Positions 52,550 to 61,755 of a stretch of 64,000 nucleotides of DNA are shown here, in pieces (position 1 is the first letter of the stretch; every line of letters starts with the position of its first letter). The position numbers and the translations under genes were made by a program. The notes beneath the pieces were generated by a model. That model was not told the DNA's origin, searched no databases, and saw only the letters and a program-made list of their open reading frames with translations. This DNA is from Acidovorax radicis N35. Its GTDB lineage: Bacteria; Pseudomonadota; Gammaproteobacteria; Burkholderiales; Burkholderiaceae_C. The stretch spans positions 47,243 to 111,242 of the forward strand of contig NZ_AFBG01000007.1 in NCBI RefSeq assembly GCF_000204195.1, in the 5' to 3' direction.

Positions 52550-53557
52550 TCAACGCCTTACCTGCAACGCACCTGGATTCACGATGTTGGTGGGGGTGCC
52601 TTTGATGAAATTCACCACGTTGTCGAATGCTGCACCAAAGTAAAGCTCGTAGCTGTCTTGCTCCACATAGCCGATATGGGGTGTACAAATGCAGTTCTCC
52701 AGCCGGAGGAGGGCGTGGCCCTGGAGGATGGGCTCGCTCTCGAACACATCGACTGCGGCCATGCCGGGGCGACCCCGGTTCAAGGCTGCGATCAGTGCGT
52801 CGGGTTCAATCAGCTCGGCCCGCGAGGTGTTGACCAGAAGCGCGGTGGGCTTCATGCACGAGAGATCTTCGAGAGAAACGATGCTGCGTGTTTCATCGTT
52901 CAAGCGAAGGTGCAGCGAGATCACATCGCATTGCGAGAAAAACTCTTCGCGCGTGGTGGCAGCCTGGTAGCCATCCGTCAGGGCCTGGGCGCGTGAGGCT
53001 TCGCGTCCCCAAATGCGGACGTTCATTCCAAATGCACGCCCATAGCCCGCCACCAGTTGGCCAATGCGGCCATACCCCCAGATCCCCAGCGTTTTGCCAC
53101 GCAGCACGTTGCCAAGGCCAAAGTTGGCGGGCATGGAAGCTGTCTTCAATCCCGATTGTTGCCACGCGCCGTGCTTGAGGTTGGAGATGTACTGTGGCAG
53201 CCTGCGCATTGCCGCCATGACAAGGGCCCATGTCAACTCAGCGGGAGCTACGGGGGAACCTACGCCTTCTGCCACCGCAATGCCACGCTCGGTACAGGCC
53301 GCCACATCGATGTGGTTGCCGATCTTGCCGGTTTGCGCGATGAGCTTGAGGCGGGGCAGTTTTTCCACCAGTTGCCGGGTGATCTGCGTGCGCTCCCGCA
53401 CCAGAACGATGATGTCAGCGTCCTTGAGGCGAACCGAAAGCTGGCCCAGTCCTTTGACGGTATTGGTGTAGACCTTGGCGGTGTACGCGTCGAGCCGGGA
53501 TGCGCAGTGGAGCTTGCGGACTGCGTCCTGGTAGTCGTCGAGAATCACAATGTTCAT
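52550..53557 (-). CDS. D-2-hydroxyacid dehydrogenase family protein
   Basis: This 335-residue NAD-dependent enzyme has a Rossmann motif LGIWGYGRIGQLVAGYGRAFGM (GxGxxG variant GYGRIG) and the catalytic Arg, Glu and His in NTSRAELI, DVFESEPI and CTPHIGYVE. It resembles phosphoglycerate dehydrogenase-like proteins but lacks the ACT domain of SerA. ATG 53557 (MNIVILDDYQ) starts at the first strand. Substrate is uncertain. Monocistronic, minus strand, with its 3' end facing the LivK-type terminator. Confidence 0.92.
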   Translation of the reverse strand: MNIVILDDYQDAVRKLHCASRLDAYTAKVYTNTVKGLGQLSVRLKDADIIVLVRERTQITRQLVEKLPRLKLIAQTGKIGNHIDVAACTERGIAVAEGVGSPVAPAELTWALVMAAMRRLPQYISNLKHGAWQQSGLKTASMPANFGLGNVLRGKTLGIWGYGRIGQLVAGYGRAFGMNVRIWGREASRAQALTDGYQAATTREEFFSQCDVISLHLRLNDETRSIVSLEDLSCMKPTALLVNTSRAELIEPDALIAALNRGRPGMAAVDVFESEPILQGHALLRLENCICTPHIGYVEQDSYELYFGAAFDNVVNFIKGTPTNIVNPGALQVRR

Positions 53558-53868
53558 CCCGACATTGTGCCTTGGTGAAGCGGCCTGCATCACGCCGGGC
53601 GGCCTCCTTGCGCATCAAAGGTGTTGGACTTTTCGTGACGGAGTGTTGGAGCCACCTGCCAGAACGAGCGCGTATTCTTGTTCAGCCATGGCCTCAAGGA
53701 GGTCGAAAATAGGTTCCGGATGCTGGCAGGGGCAACGGACTCGCCCACATGCGGCGGGATGCGATGGGGAGTGCGGTGGCTGCTCCTCGAACTATTTTGC
53801 TTAAAACCATTAAGGAAGGCCCCGCAATGAGAGGGCATCAATGGCTCGTTGTGAGAGATGGCGCCGCC
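53558..53868. other. non-coding gap upstream of the dehydrogenase gene
   Basis: No supported gene lies in these 311 bp. A minus-strand frame of 83 codons (53590-53841) has no domain, signal or good ribosome site and I leave it out. The region should contain the promoter of the dehydrogenase gene and the 3' end of the next minus-strand gene. Confidence 0.55.
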
Positions 53869-54375
53869 TCAACAGGTTTGCAGCGCTGCCTCTGATGCGG
53901 CCATTCGGTCCAGCTCAGCGCACACATCCGCCATGCGGCCAGCGATCACCAGCCGGCCCGAGCCGCCCGATGCTGGGGCTCGGCGCAGGACCTTGGCCGT
54001 CCTGCTGGCAGAGCCTTCTGCCGACCACGGTGATCCACAGGGGTTGCGGGTGGTCGCAGGCGAAGACGTGAATACTCCGCCGCTGGTGGTTGCCAGTCGA
54101 GTTGGGGCTTCGGTGGGCGGTGTCTGAGGATTGACCGTAAAAGGCCAATTGCCACGCAGCGGACGCTGGTGCGGGATGCCCGCGGGGCGTTGGTGGGGCT
54201 TGCGGGTGCCTGCCTCACTGTGGCCGCTGCCCCGGGCCGCATCTTCGGGATGGGCATGGGCTGTGGATGAGTCTGCCGCAGACTGCATTTTGAGAGGGCT
54301 TGCGTGATGGAGCCAGCGGGTCAGTGAGCGCAGTGGGGTGGAGAGTGCAGAAAAGGTGGTCAAGGCAATTCCCAT
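53869..54375 (-). CDS. hypothetical protein downstream of lexA
   Basis: This is a 168-residue protein from ATG 54375 (MGIALTTFSALS) with GGAG 7 nt upstream. The N-terminal 30 residues are amphipathic (LRSLTRWLHHASPLKM), the middle is rich in Pro, Thr and Ser and looks disordered, and the C-terminus GRLVIAGRMADVCAELDRMAA is a likely helix. I do not recognise a family. It lies 153 bp downstream of lexA on the same strand and could be co-transcribed with it, so an SOS link is possible but unproven. Length is near that of SulA, but I see no sequence resemblance. Confidence 0.65.
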   Translation of the reverse strand: MGIALTTFSALSTPLRSLTRWLHHASPLKMQSAADSSTAHAHPEDAARGSGHSEAGTRKPHQRPAGIPHQRPLRGNWPFTVNPQTPPTEAPTRLATTSGGVFTSSPATTRNPCGSPWSAEGSASRTAKVLRRAPASGGSGRLVIAGRMADVCAELDRMAASEAALQTC

Positions 54376-54528
54376 GTGAAAACTCCGAAGGTCGGGGGTT
54401 GGACATAGGCAGGATTGCAAATCGAACCGGCACCGCAGGGCTGGCGTACCTGTTTTATCGGTACACCAAACGCCCGCCACCTGCAGTGCGGCAGCTAACT
54501 AGGGAATGAATGTGATGGAGCGCTGTGG

Positions 54529-55203
54529 CTACATCAGCATGGTGTTGCGGATGAGTCCGACCGCGAGACCTTCGATCTCGAACGGTTCGCCAGGCTGCAC
54601 CACGATGACCGGGTAATCCGGGTTTTCGGGCAGCAATTCGATGGCCGTGGCGGTGCGACGCAGGCGCTTGACCGTCACGTCGTCTCCCAGGCGGGCCACG
54701 ATGATCTGGCCGTTGCGGGCTTCACGGGTGGACTGCACGGCCAGCAGGTCGCCATCCATGATGCCGGCATCGCGCATGGACATGCCGCGCACTTTGAGCA
54801 GGTAATCGGGCTTGTGATGGAAAAGGCTGTTTTCCACACTGTAGGTCTGGTCAACGTGTTCCTGCGCGAGAATGGGCGAGCCCGCCGCCACGCGTCCCAC
54901 CAAAGGCAGAACCAGCTGTGAAAGCCCGGGAATGGGTAGGTTGAACTGGCTGCCACGTGCTGCATTGATGGAGCGCACCGTGTCGCTGCGCAGACGGATG
55001 CCACGGGATGTGCCGCTGACCAGTTCGATCACGCCCTTGCGTGCCAATGCCTGCAGATGCTCTTCGGCCGCATTGGCCGACTTGAACCCCAGTTCGGCCG
55101 CGATTTCTGCGCGGGTGGGAGGCGCACCAGTGCGTGCAATGGCCGTCTGGATGAGATCCAGAATCTGTTGCTGGCGGGCGGTGAGTTTCGGGTTGTCGAG
55201 CAT
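54529..55203 (-). CDS. lexA: LexA repressor
   Basis: This 224-residue repressor of the SOS response has a winged HTH ([34 protein letters not shown]) and the S24 autocleavage domain: cleavage site VAAGSP (Ala-Gly at about 105-106), catalytic Ser in RGMSMRD and Lys in DDVTVKRL. RecA-stimulated self-cleavage lifts repression. Two SOS boxes in its upstream region show that it controls itself and possibly the divergent asparaginase gene. Confidence 0.97.
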   Translation of the reverse strand: MLDNPKLTARQQQILDLIQTAIARTGAPPTRAEIAAELGFKSANAAEEHLQALARKGVIELVSGTSRGIRLRSDTVRSINAARGSQFNLPIPGLSQLVLPLVGRVAAGSPILAQEHVDQTYSVENSLFHHKPDYLLKVRGMSMRDAGIMDGDLLAVQSTREARNGQIIVARLGDDVTVKRLRRTATAIELLPENPDYPVIVVQPGEPFEIEGLAVGLIRNTMLM

Positions 55204-55240
55204 GGTGGTTTCCGGTGGAGGCGGCTACAGTGACGGACAA

Positions 55241-55256
55241 CTGTTTTTTAATCCAG
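55241..55256. promoter_or_regulatory. SOS box 1 (LexA operator)
   Basis: CTGTTTTTTAATCCAG has the CTGT-N8-nCAG form (consensus CTGT-N8-ACAG, one mismatch). It lies 38 bp from the lexA start, in the lexA-asparaginase gap. Confidence 0.8.
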
Positions 55257-55259
55257 TAA

Positions 55260-55275
55260 CTGTATTTTTCACCAG
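55260..55275. promoter_or_regulatory. SOS box 2 (LexA operator)
   Basis: CTGTATTTTTCACCAG has the same CTGT-N8-CCAG form and orientation as box 1, starting 19 bp from it, nearly two helical turns. It ends 17 bp from the asparaginase start, so repression of that gene is possible. Confidence 0.75.
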
Positions 55276-55292
55276 TTTTTCGGAGTACGCAA

Positions 55293-56243
55293 GTGAGTGG
55301 GCAAAAAATTGTAGTTTTGGGCACCGGGGGAACCATTGCGGGCACATCCGCGCAGGCTGGCGACAACATTGGTTACACCGCTGCACAGGTGGGCGTTGAG
55401 CAACTGCTTGCGGCCGTTCCCGGATTGCAACAGGCGGCGCAGGGTGGGCTGGTGGCGGAGCAGGTGGCCCAGATCGACAGCAAGGACATGGATGGCCAGG
55501 TGTGGCATGCGCTGGCGCTGCGCTGCGCACACCACCTGGAAGATCCGGAGGTGCGTGGTGTAGTCATTACCCACGGAACCGACACGCTGGAGGAGACGGC
55601 TTGGTTCCTGCACGAAGTGCTGGATACCCGGGCGAAACCCGTGGTGCTGACCTGCGCCATGCGCCCAGCGACAGCGCTCACGCCCGACGGCCCGCAGAAT
55701 CTTCTGGATGCCGTTGCCGTGGCGGTTACACCCGGTGCACGGGGCACGCTGGTGGTGGCCGCTGGGGAAATCCATGGGGCGCGGCAGGTTCATAAGGTGC
55801 ACCCCTACCGGGTGCATGCGTTCAACTCGGGCGAGGCTGGCCCTTTGGGCTGGGTGGAGGAGGGGATTCCTCGCCTTGTCCAGGATTGGCCGCCAGCGCT
55901 TGGTAAATCCGCATTTGATGCTATTAAAAATAGAGCATCCTCCTTTGCCTGGCCCCGCGTGGAAGTGCTCGTCAGCCACGCTGGCGCATCGGGCGCCATG
56001 GTGGATGCGCTGGTGCGTGATGGGGTCCAGGGGCTGGTGGTGGCCTGTACGGGCAATGGCACCATCCACCACGCTCTGGAGGCCGCGTTGCTGCGTGCAC
56101 AGGATGTGGGTGTGCGGGTGGTGCGGTCCACACGCTGCTCCGAGGGGCAGGTGCTGCCCAAGCCGGGGGATGCGTTGCCCGACTCCAGAGGACTCTCGCC
56201 CTTGAAAGCCAGGATCTCGCTGATGCTGGAACTGCTGCACTGA
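55293..56243 (+). CDS. L-asparaginase (cytoplasmic type)
   Basis: This 316-residue enzyme hydrolyses asparagine to aspartate and ammonia. It begins at a GTG (CGGAG 7 nt upstream). VLGTGGTIAGTS carries the first catalytic Thr and VITHGTDTLEETAWFL the second; ACTGNGTIHHAL lies near the C-terminus. It has no signal peptide. Residues about 199-214 (WPPALGKSAFDAIKNR) are encoded by DNA that matches the short dispersed repeat in reverse orientation, apparently an in-frame insertion in a surface segment. It is divergent from lexA and shares its SOS-box region. Confidence 0.92.
   Translation: MSGQKIVVLGTGGTIAGTSAQAGDNIGYTAAQVGVEQLLAAVPGLQQAAQGGLVAEQVAQIDSKDMDGQVWHALALRCAHHLEDPEVRGVVITHGTDTLEETAWFLHEVLDTRAKPVVLTCAMRPATALTPDGPQNLLDAVAVAVTPGARGTLVVAAGEIHGARQVHKVHPYRVHAFNSGEAGPLGWVEEGIPRLVQDWPPALGKSAFDAIKNRASSFAWPRVEVLVSHAGASGAMVDALVRDGVQGLVVACTGNGTIHHALEAALLRAQDVGVRVVRSTRCSEGQVLPKPGDALPDSRGLSPLKARISLMLELLH
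55886..55932 (-). repeat. dispersed hairpin element inside ansA-like gene, copy 11 (reverse)
   Basis: The DNA ttggccgccagcgcttggta, then aatccgcatttgatgctatt, then aaaaata matches the reverse consensus; GGCCGCCAGCGCTTG is identical to copy 4 upstream of the dehydratase. It keeps the reading frame and adds no stop codon. Confidence 0.7.
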
Positions 56244-56260
56244 GAAACAAGGCCACCCCG

Positions 56261-56683
56261 ATGTTTTTTGCTGCCCTCAAGACCCATGCGTGGGCCTACC
56301 CGGCGCTGGAGGTGGTGCACATCGTGGGCATTGCCTTGCTGCTGGGCAATCTGGTCTTGCTGGAGCTGCGGGTGTTTGGTCTCGGGGCGGCATTGCCCGT
56401 CAAGGACCTTGCGCGGCTCAGCCTGTCGCTGGCGTTGTGTGGTTTTGGACTGGTGGCTGCGTCGGGCCTCTTGATGTTTGCCACGCAGCCTGCCGAACTG
56501 CTCGCCAGCCGCGCATTCACCTTGAAGATGCTGCTGTTAATGCTTGCAGGCTGCAACGCCGCGTGGTTCCATGGGCGGGGTTCGCTGGCGCGCCTGGACG
56601 GTCTGGCCCGGGTGCAGATGCTGGGTTCCACCATGATCTGGCTGGCTGTGGTGGTCTGTGGCCGCTGGATTGCCTATCTCTGA
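56261..56683 (+). CDS. small membrane protein, DUF6644-like
   Basis: This 140-residue protein has four hydrophobic helices (about 15-40, 45-70, 80-100, 118-138). A conserved HIVGIALLLGNLVLLELRVFG segment carries the His typical of this group. It is 17 bp after the asparaginase gene and 23 bp before the DUF6152-like gene; pairs of this kind are frequent, which suggests a joint but unknown function in the membrane or periplasm. Confidence 0.82.
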   Translation: MFFAALKTHAWAYPALEVVHIVGIALLLGNLVLLELRVFGLGAALPVKDLARLSLSLALCGFGLVAASGLLMFATQPAELLASRAFTLKMLLLMLAGCNAAWFHGRGSLARLDGLARVQMLGSTMIWLAVVVCGRWIAYL

Positions 56684-56706
56684 TCGACACGACAAGGGGA
56701 GAATCG

Positions 56707-57180
56707 ATGACCCACCTGCAACGCCGCCACGTGCTCCTGGCCGCCTCCGCCGTTCCGCTGGGGGTGCACGCCCACCACGGTTGGAGCAGTTTTGATCCTG
56801 AGCGTCCCATCTATCTGGAGGGTAAGGTACTCAAGGTGCGCTGGCAAAACCCGCATGCCGAGCTGGAACTGGAGATACCTGCCGAACTGAAGCTGCCTGT
56901 GGATCTGGCCCAGCGCGTGGTGCCGGCCCAGACCTCCCCCGTGGACGGCAAGGCCCTGCTGGCCAAGGCTGTGTTGCCCAACCGCAAGGACCGCCGCTGG
57001 GAGGTCGAACTGGCGCCCCTGACCCGCATGCAGGCCTGGCAGGTGCAGGAGATCAAAACCGGCGCGGCGGTATCGGTGGTGGGCTTTACCCTGCGCGAAG
57101 AGAAGGGCGATGCGGTGCTGCGGGCGGAGTATCTGTTTGTGGATGGCAAGGCCTACGGATTGCGCTCCAGCCCAGCCTGA
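56707..57180 (+). CDS. DUF6152-like exported protein
   Basis: This 157-residue protein has an N-terminal RRHVLLAASAVPLGVHA export signal (possible Tat, RR at residues 6-7) and a mature start HHGWSSFDPERPIYLEGKVLKVRWQNPHAELEL, the hallmark of DUF6152 proteins. The His-His pair at the mature N-terminus may bind metal. It is beta-rich and probably periplasmic. It pairs with the membrane protein just upstream. Its 3' end faces adk, with the adk terminator between. Confidence 0.85.
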   Translation: MTHLQRRHVLLAASAVPLGVHAHHGWSSFDPERPIYLEGKVLKVRWQNPHAELELEIPAELKLPVDLAQRVVPAQTSPVDGKALLAKAVLPNRKDRRWEVELAPLTRMQAWQVQEIKTGAAVSVVGFTLREEKGDAVLRAEYLFVDGKAYGLRSSPA

Positions 57181-57238
57181 ATAACCAGGATGGCCTGGTT
57201 TCCAGGTGGAAGCCCTGAAGCGGTTGTCTTCGCCGCAT

Positions 57239-57273
57239 AAAAAAAGCGACGCCCGGGGTGCCTGGGCGTCGCT
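57239..57273 (-). terminator. intrinsic terminator of adk
   Basis: On the minus strand AGCGACGCCC (57273-57264) pairs with GGGCGTCGCT (57254-57245) over a 9-nt loop and is followed by seven T. It lies 27 bp past the adk stop. On the plus strand it may also stop transcription of the DUF6152-like gene. Confidence 0.92.
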
Positions 57274-57299
57274 GGTTTCGGGGGCGTGTGCCCCATGCG

Positions 57300-57971
<672 letters not shown>

Positions 57972-58182
57972 TTAGAAATCGGTTGGCGCCGCTGGCGGGG
58001 ACGTTCGAAGGGCGCCTGAAGCCGTTCTGTGCGCCCGGGATGCGGTGCTCTCGTTGCGGGCGAGGATAGCATGTGACTCCTTGCGCTGACTTACACCCTG
58101 CATCGGTTTTGGCAAGGGTGCCGCGGCGTGGAGAGCCGCTGCATGGAGCTGGCAGGTGCATCACACGCAGCCGGGCGCCACC

Positions 58183-59022
58183 TCAGCGAAAAAGGCCGCG
58201 CACCCGCTCCAGGTCTTCGGGCGTGTCCACACCCGGGCCCGGGGCGGTTTCTGCCAGGTGCACCGCAATGCGGTGGCCGTGCCACAGCGCGCGCAGTTGC
58301 TCCAACGCTTCCACCGCCTCGGTGGGGGCGGGCGCAAGGGTCGGAAATTCCCGAAGGAAGCCTGCGCGATAGCTGTAGATGCCGACATGCCGCAATGGCG
58401 CAAACCCATCCAGGGCGGCCACGCCGGGTGCCGCCGCGTGTACAGCGCCTTGCCACCAGGGCGAACCCACATGGTCACGCGCAAAAGGGATGGGCGCCCG
58501 GCTGAAGTAGTGCGCCAAGCCGCGCGCGTCGAGCACCACTTTCACCACATTGGGGTTGGTGTAGTCGGTCAGGGATGCAATGGCGTGGGCTGCGGTGCCC
58601 ATGCTGGCCTCGGGGCGGGCAGGCAACAAGGCCGCGACGGCGTTGATGAGGCCGGGATCCATCAGGGGTTCATCGCCTTGCACGTTGACGACCACGTCGT
58701 CCCCGTCCAGGCCCAGTTGTGTGCAGGCCTCGGCCAGGCGGTCGCTGCCGCTGGGGTGGTCAGCGCGGGTCAGTATCGCTTGCACGCCATGGGCGGCGCA
58801 GGCCTGCAGGATGCGGGGGTCATCGGCGGCCACCACCACGCGGGCTGCCGCGCTCTGGGCGGCACGCTGGGCCACCCGCACCACCATGGGCAGGCCTGCG
58901 ATATCGGCCAGGGGTTTGTCGGGCAGGCGGCTGGATGCCATGCGGGCCGGGATCAGCACCGTGAAGTGGCTGCCCGCCGCCGCAACGCCTGGAGCGATGG
59001 GGGCTGCGCCTGCGCTGCTCAC
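58183..59022 (-). CDS. kdsB: 3-deoxy-manno-octulosonate cytidylyltransferase
   Basis: This 279-residue cytosolic enzyme makes CMP-Kdo for lipopolysaccharide. [22 protein letters not shown] is the nucleotide-binding signature; [13 protein letters not shown] gives the metal Asp. About 18 extra residues precede the usual start; the ATG at 59022 overlaps the Trm112-like stop (ATGA), which supports it. It acts before waaA on the product used with lipid A from LpxK, encoded two genes upstream. Confidence 0.96.
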   Translation of the reverse strand: MSSAGAAPIAPGVAAAGSHFTVLIPARMASSRLPDKPLADIAGLPMVVRVAQRAAQSAAARVVVAADDPRILQACAAHGVQAILTRADHPSGSDRLAEACTQLGLDGDDVVVNVQGDEPLMDPGLINAVAALLPARPEASMGTAAHAIASLTDYTNPNVVKVVLDARGLAHYFSRAPIPFARDHVGSPWWQGAVHAAAPGVAALDGFAPLRHVGIYSYRAGFLREFPTLAPAPTEAVEALEQLRALWHGHRIAVHLAETAPGPGVDTPEDLERVRGLFR

Positions 59023-59201
59023 TGCTCCAGTTCCTCGTCGGTGAGCGTGCGGGCTTCGTTTTCGAGCAACACCGGGATGCCGTCCCGCACCGGATAGGCC
59101 AGGCGGGCGCTGCGGGAGACCAGTTCCTGGGCATCGCGGTCGTAGGTCAGCGGGCCTTTGGTGACGGGGCAGACCAGCAGTTCAAGCAGTTTGGGATCCA
59201 T
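59019..59201 (-). CDS. Trm112-family small protein (YcaR-like)
   Basis: This 60-residue protein begins [20 protein letters not shown], the Trm112/UPF0434 signature, and ends [16 protein letters not shown]. Only one Cys of the zinc-site is present (CPVTKG), as is common in proteobacteria. It lies between lpxK and kdsB, the usual place, and overlaps kdsB by 4 bp. Its role is uncertain. Confidence 0.93.
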   Translation of the reverse strand: MDPKLLELLVCPVTKGPLTYDRDAQELVSRSARLAYPVRDGIPVLLENEARTLTDEELEQ

Positions 59202-59271
59202 GATGACAGCGCTTTCCAGGAGGTTCGTTCAGGCAGGCTGGGATGATAGCGGCGGCCCGGGCGGTGAATCG

Positions 59272-60336
59272 TCAATGCCTGCGGACGCCCAAGGCCTGCA
59301 GGCGCACATCCAGCGCCGCAAAAAAGGCCGGTTCAATCTGCAATTGCAGGGGCACAGCCAGTGCGTCCGGATGGTACCGCCAGAGCTTGACGGCATCTTT
59401 TTCTGTGCAAACAAGCGTGTAGCGCTTGTCAGAATTGCGGTTCCAGCTATCAAAATCGTAGTGATCTGGCAAGGCCTCCGTGTGTGCCAGTTGCAGTGCC
59501 TCGGACTGCAGCATGGCAAAGAACACTTGGGGGCGTGCCACGGCCGCCACGGCGTGCAGCGGCTGGCCGTGCAGGTCAGACAGCGGTACCCGGGTGCCGT
59601 CCGCACGCAGGGCGTAGGGGGCCAGGCGGCGCTTGAGGCCGTAGGCATGGGCGGGGTCGCTTCCAGGCGGCAGACCCCCTGCATGCAGCACAAAATCCAC
59701 TGCGCGTGGCCAGGGCTCACGCAGGGGCCCCGCCGGCAGCAGGAAGCCGTTGCCCACGCCCTGTTCGTTGAAGATGCAGACCTCCAGGTCGCGTGACAAG
59801 GCCAGGTGTTGCAGGCCGTCGTCGCACACGATCACGTCGGTGTCGGGGGAAGCAGCCCGCAGGGCGCGGGCGGCGGTGATGCGGTGGGGCGCAACAAACA
59901 CGGGCACGCCACAGCTGCGCGCGATGAGGGCGGGTTCATCGCCCACCTCGCGGGCCGGGCTGTCGGGCGCTACCGCGCGGCAGTCGGTGGTGCTGCGGCC
60001 ATAACCGCGCGAAACCACGCCGGGGCGCAGGCCCAGGCCTTGCAGGTGCTGGACAAGGGCAATGACCACGGGGGTTTTGCCAGCGCCTCCGGCAATCACA
60101 TTGCCCACGACGATGACGGGGCGGCCGGGGTGTTCCGCCTTCAGCATGCCCATGCGATAAAGAGCGCGTCGGATGCTTACCAATGTTCGGTACACCAGCG
60201 AGACCGGCCACAGTGCCAAAGCGACCGGTCCGCGCGTTTGCCAGGTCTTTTGCAACCCCGTGGCCTGGGGTAGAACGGTGTCGCGTGCTGCGGCTGACGA
60301 AGAGGGTGAGGGCGGCTGCGGCCCGGGGGCAGCCAT
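59272..60336 (-). CDS. lpxK: tetraacyldisaccharide 4'-kinase
   Basis: This 354-residue membrane-associated enzyme phosphorylates the lipid A precursor at the 4' position. P-loop [12 protein letters not shown] (about 77-88), [16 protein letters not shown] and DDGLQHLAL are the LpxK blocks. About 25 residues precede the usual N-terminus. The stretch [13 protein letters not shown] near residue 301 is encoded by DNA like the short dispersed repeat. It is followed by the Trm112-like gene and kdsB, and preceded by exbD. Confidence 0.95.
   Translation of the reverse strand: MAAPGPQPPSPSSSAAARDTVLPQATGLQKTWQTRGPVALALWPVSLVYRTLVSIRRALYRMGMLKAEHPGRPVIVVGNVIAGGAGKTPVVIALVQHLQGLGLRPGVVSRGYGRSTTDCRAVAPDSPAREVGDEPALIARSCGVPVFVAPHRITAARALRAASPDTDVIVCDDGLQHLALSRDLEVCIFNEQGVGNGFLLPAGPLREPWPRAVDFVLHAGGLPPGSDPAHAYGLKRRLAPYALRADGTRVPLSDLHGQPLHAVAAVARPQVFFAMLQSEALQLAHTEALPDHYDFDSWNRNSDKRYTLVCTEKDAVKLWRYHPDALAVPLQLQIEPAFFAALDVRLQALGVRRH
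59420..59459 (-). repeat. possible dispersed hairpin element inside lpxK, copy 14 (reverse)
   Basis: The plus strand reads tagcgcttgtcagaattgcg, then gttccagctatcaaaatcgt. The segments TAGCGCTTGTC and CCAGCTATCAAAA match the reverse consensus; read in the gene direction it gives GATAGCTGG...GACAAGCGCTACACGC. The match is less complete than in the other copies. Confidence 0.5.
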
Positions 60337-60342
60337 GCCGTG

Positions 60343-60777
60343 TCAGCGGCTGGTGCTGCGCGCCGCGGCCGACGACTGCGTGGCAAACGTGATCTGCGTG
60401 AGGCCCACCCGGCGCGCGGCCTCCATCACCGAAACCACGGACTGGTGCGGCGCCATCGCATCGGCGCTGATGATGACCACGCTGCCCGGGCCCGCGCTGG
60501 CGGCACTGCGCAAGGCCTGCGCAATCGCATCCACGCTCTTGCCGTCCACCCCCGCCTTGTTGACGGCATAGCGCCCGTCGGCGGCCACGGACACGATGAC
60601 TTCCTTCGGGTGGTCGCGCTGCTGCTCGGCATCGGCCACGGGCAGCGTGAGCTGCAGCTCGGTGAACTTGCTGTAGGTGGTGGTCAGCATCAAAAAGATG
60701 AGGATCACCAGCAGCACGTCGATGAACGGGATCAGGTTGATCTCCGGCTCTTCCTTGGCGCGGGGGCGGAAGTTCAT
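60343..60777 (-). CDS. exbD: ExbD/TolR-family biopolymer transport protein
   Basis: This 144-residue inner-membrane protein has one helix (INLIPFIDVLLVILIFLML, about 13-31) with the essential Asp in PFIDVLL, and a periplasmic domain. With ExbB it harvests proton-motive force, usually for TonB-dependent uptake. ATG 60777 follows exbB by 5 bp. No tonB lies nearby. Placement upstream of lpxK is common in betaproteobacteria and suggests co-regulation with envelope genes. Confidence 0.94.
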   Translation of the reverse strand: MNFRPRAKEEPEINLIPFIDVLLVILIFLMLTTTYSKFTELQLTLPVADAEQQRDHPKEVIVSVAADGRYAVNKAGVDGKSVDAIAQALRSAASAGPGSVVIISADAMAPHQSVVSVMEAARRVGLTQITFATQSSAAARSTSR

Positions 60778-60782
60778 GGAGC

Positions 60783-61430
60783 TTATTTGGCTTTGCGCAG
60801 ACGCAGGATGTGGCGGACGAATTGTTCCGACGCCAATTCCAGGGTGAGCAGGTAGGCATCCACCCGGGCGCGGAAGTAGCGCCAGAAGATCAGCGCCGGA
60901 ATGGCCACGATCAGTCCGAACGCCGTGTTGTACAGCGCCACCGAAATGCCATGTGCCAGCTGGGCCGGATTGCCGCCACCCATGGCCTGGCCCACGCCAC
61001 CGCTGCCGGATTGGGAGCCGAAGATCTCGATCATGCCGATCACCGTGCCCAACAGGCCCAGCAGCGGCGCGGCCGAGGCGATGGTAGCCAGGGCCGCCAG
61101 GTACTTCTCCAGCCGGTGGGCCACGGCGCGCCCGGCGCCTTCCATGGCGGCGCGCAGGTCGGTCTCGCTGCACTGGGGGTTGCTGTTGAGCGTGCGCAGG
61201 CCACTGGCCAGCACCTCGCCCAGGGCGGAGTTTTGCGCCAGCTGGTTCACGACGTCGGGGGTGGGTACGGCCTTGGATGAGACCGTGATCGCTTCATCGA
61301 GCAGTTTGGGGGGGGCGACACGGGCCGTTTTGAGGGCCACAAAGCGTTCGAAAACCAGCGCCATTCCCAGGATGGAACACGCAATCAGGGGCCAGATGGG
61401 CCAGCCTGCGGCTTGTATGATGGACAGCAA
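60783..61430 (-). CDS. exbB: ExbB/TolQ/MotA-family proton channel protein
   Basis: This 215-residue inner-membrane protein has three helices (about 10-30, 110-135, 155-180) in the MotA/TolQ/ExbB pattern; APLLGLLGTVIGMIEIF and GISVALYNTAFGLIVAIPALI carry the conserved Gly and Thr residues of the proton path. It is the first gene of the exbB-exbD-lpxK-Trm112-kdsB-adk series. The 325-bp upstream gap should hold its promoter. Confidence 0.95.
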   Translation of the reverse strand: MLSIIQAAGWPIWPLIACSILGMALVFERFVALKTARVAPPKLLDEAITVSSKAVPTPDVVNQLAQNSALGEVLASGLRTLNSNPQCSETDLRAAMEGAGRAVAHRLEKYLAALATIASAAPLLGLLGTVIGMIEIFGSQSGSGGVGQAMGGGNPAQLAHGISVALYNTAFGLIVAIPALIFWRYFRARVDAYLLTLELASEQFVRHILRLRKAK

Positions 61431-61755
61431 ATCTCTCTCCGCGCAGATGAAAGCAATCGGCGATTATGGCCCAGCTTGCAGGGCCCACTTCGTCACAAAC
61501 CGTTACGTTGCTGTGCGCGCCACTGCCCCGTCTGCTCACCCACAAAAACTGTGGATAACTTTGTGGGCAACCCGGTTCTGCAACCCCGCAAAGTGGCGTC
61601 CCGCCGTGCTTGCAACAGATTGATGAAAAATTGTGCAGTGAAAAAACCATATAAATCAATAACTTGCACGTGCGCTCGTGTTTTGCAGCCCATTTGTAAC
61701 GTGCCGATGTCGAGTCCCTCCGCTGGCCTGATTCTGTGGAGTACTCCGGCTTCCA
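61431..61755. other. divergent promoter region between exbB and xseA
   Basis: These 325 bp hold no supported gene. They are less GC-rich than the flanking genes, notably 61620-61690, and must contain promoters for both directions. A perfect DnaA-box sequence is inside and is listed separately. Confidence 0.6.
61550..61558 (-). other. perfect DnaA-box sequence (TTATCCACA)
   Basis: TGTGGATAA on the plus strand is the reverse complement of TTATCCACA, the high-affinity DnaA site. It stands alone in the exbB-xseA gap; no cluster of further boxes is seen, so it is not an origin by itself. It could be chance. Confidence 0.45.

Noticed and set aside
53590..53841. An 83-codon minus-strand frame in the gap upstream of the dehydrogenase gene
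   Set aside because: No ribosome site, domain or signal, and unusual Ser/Arg/His composition.
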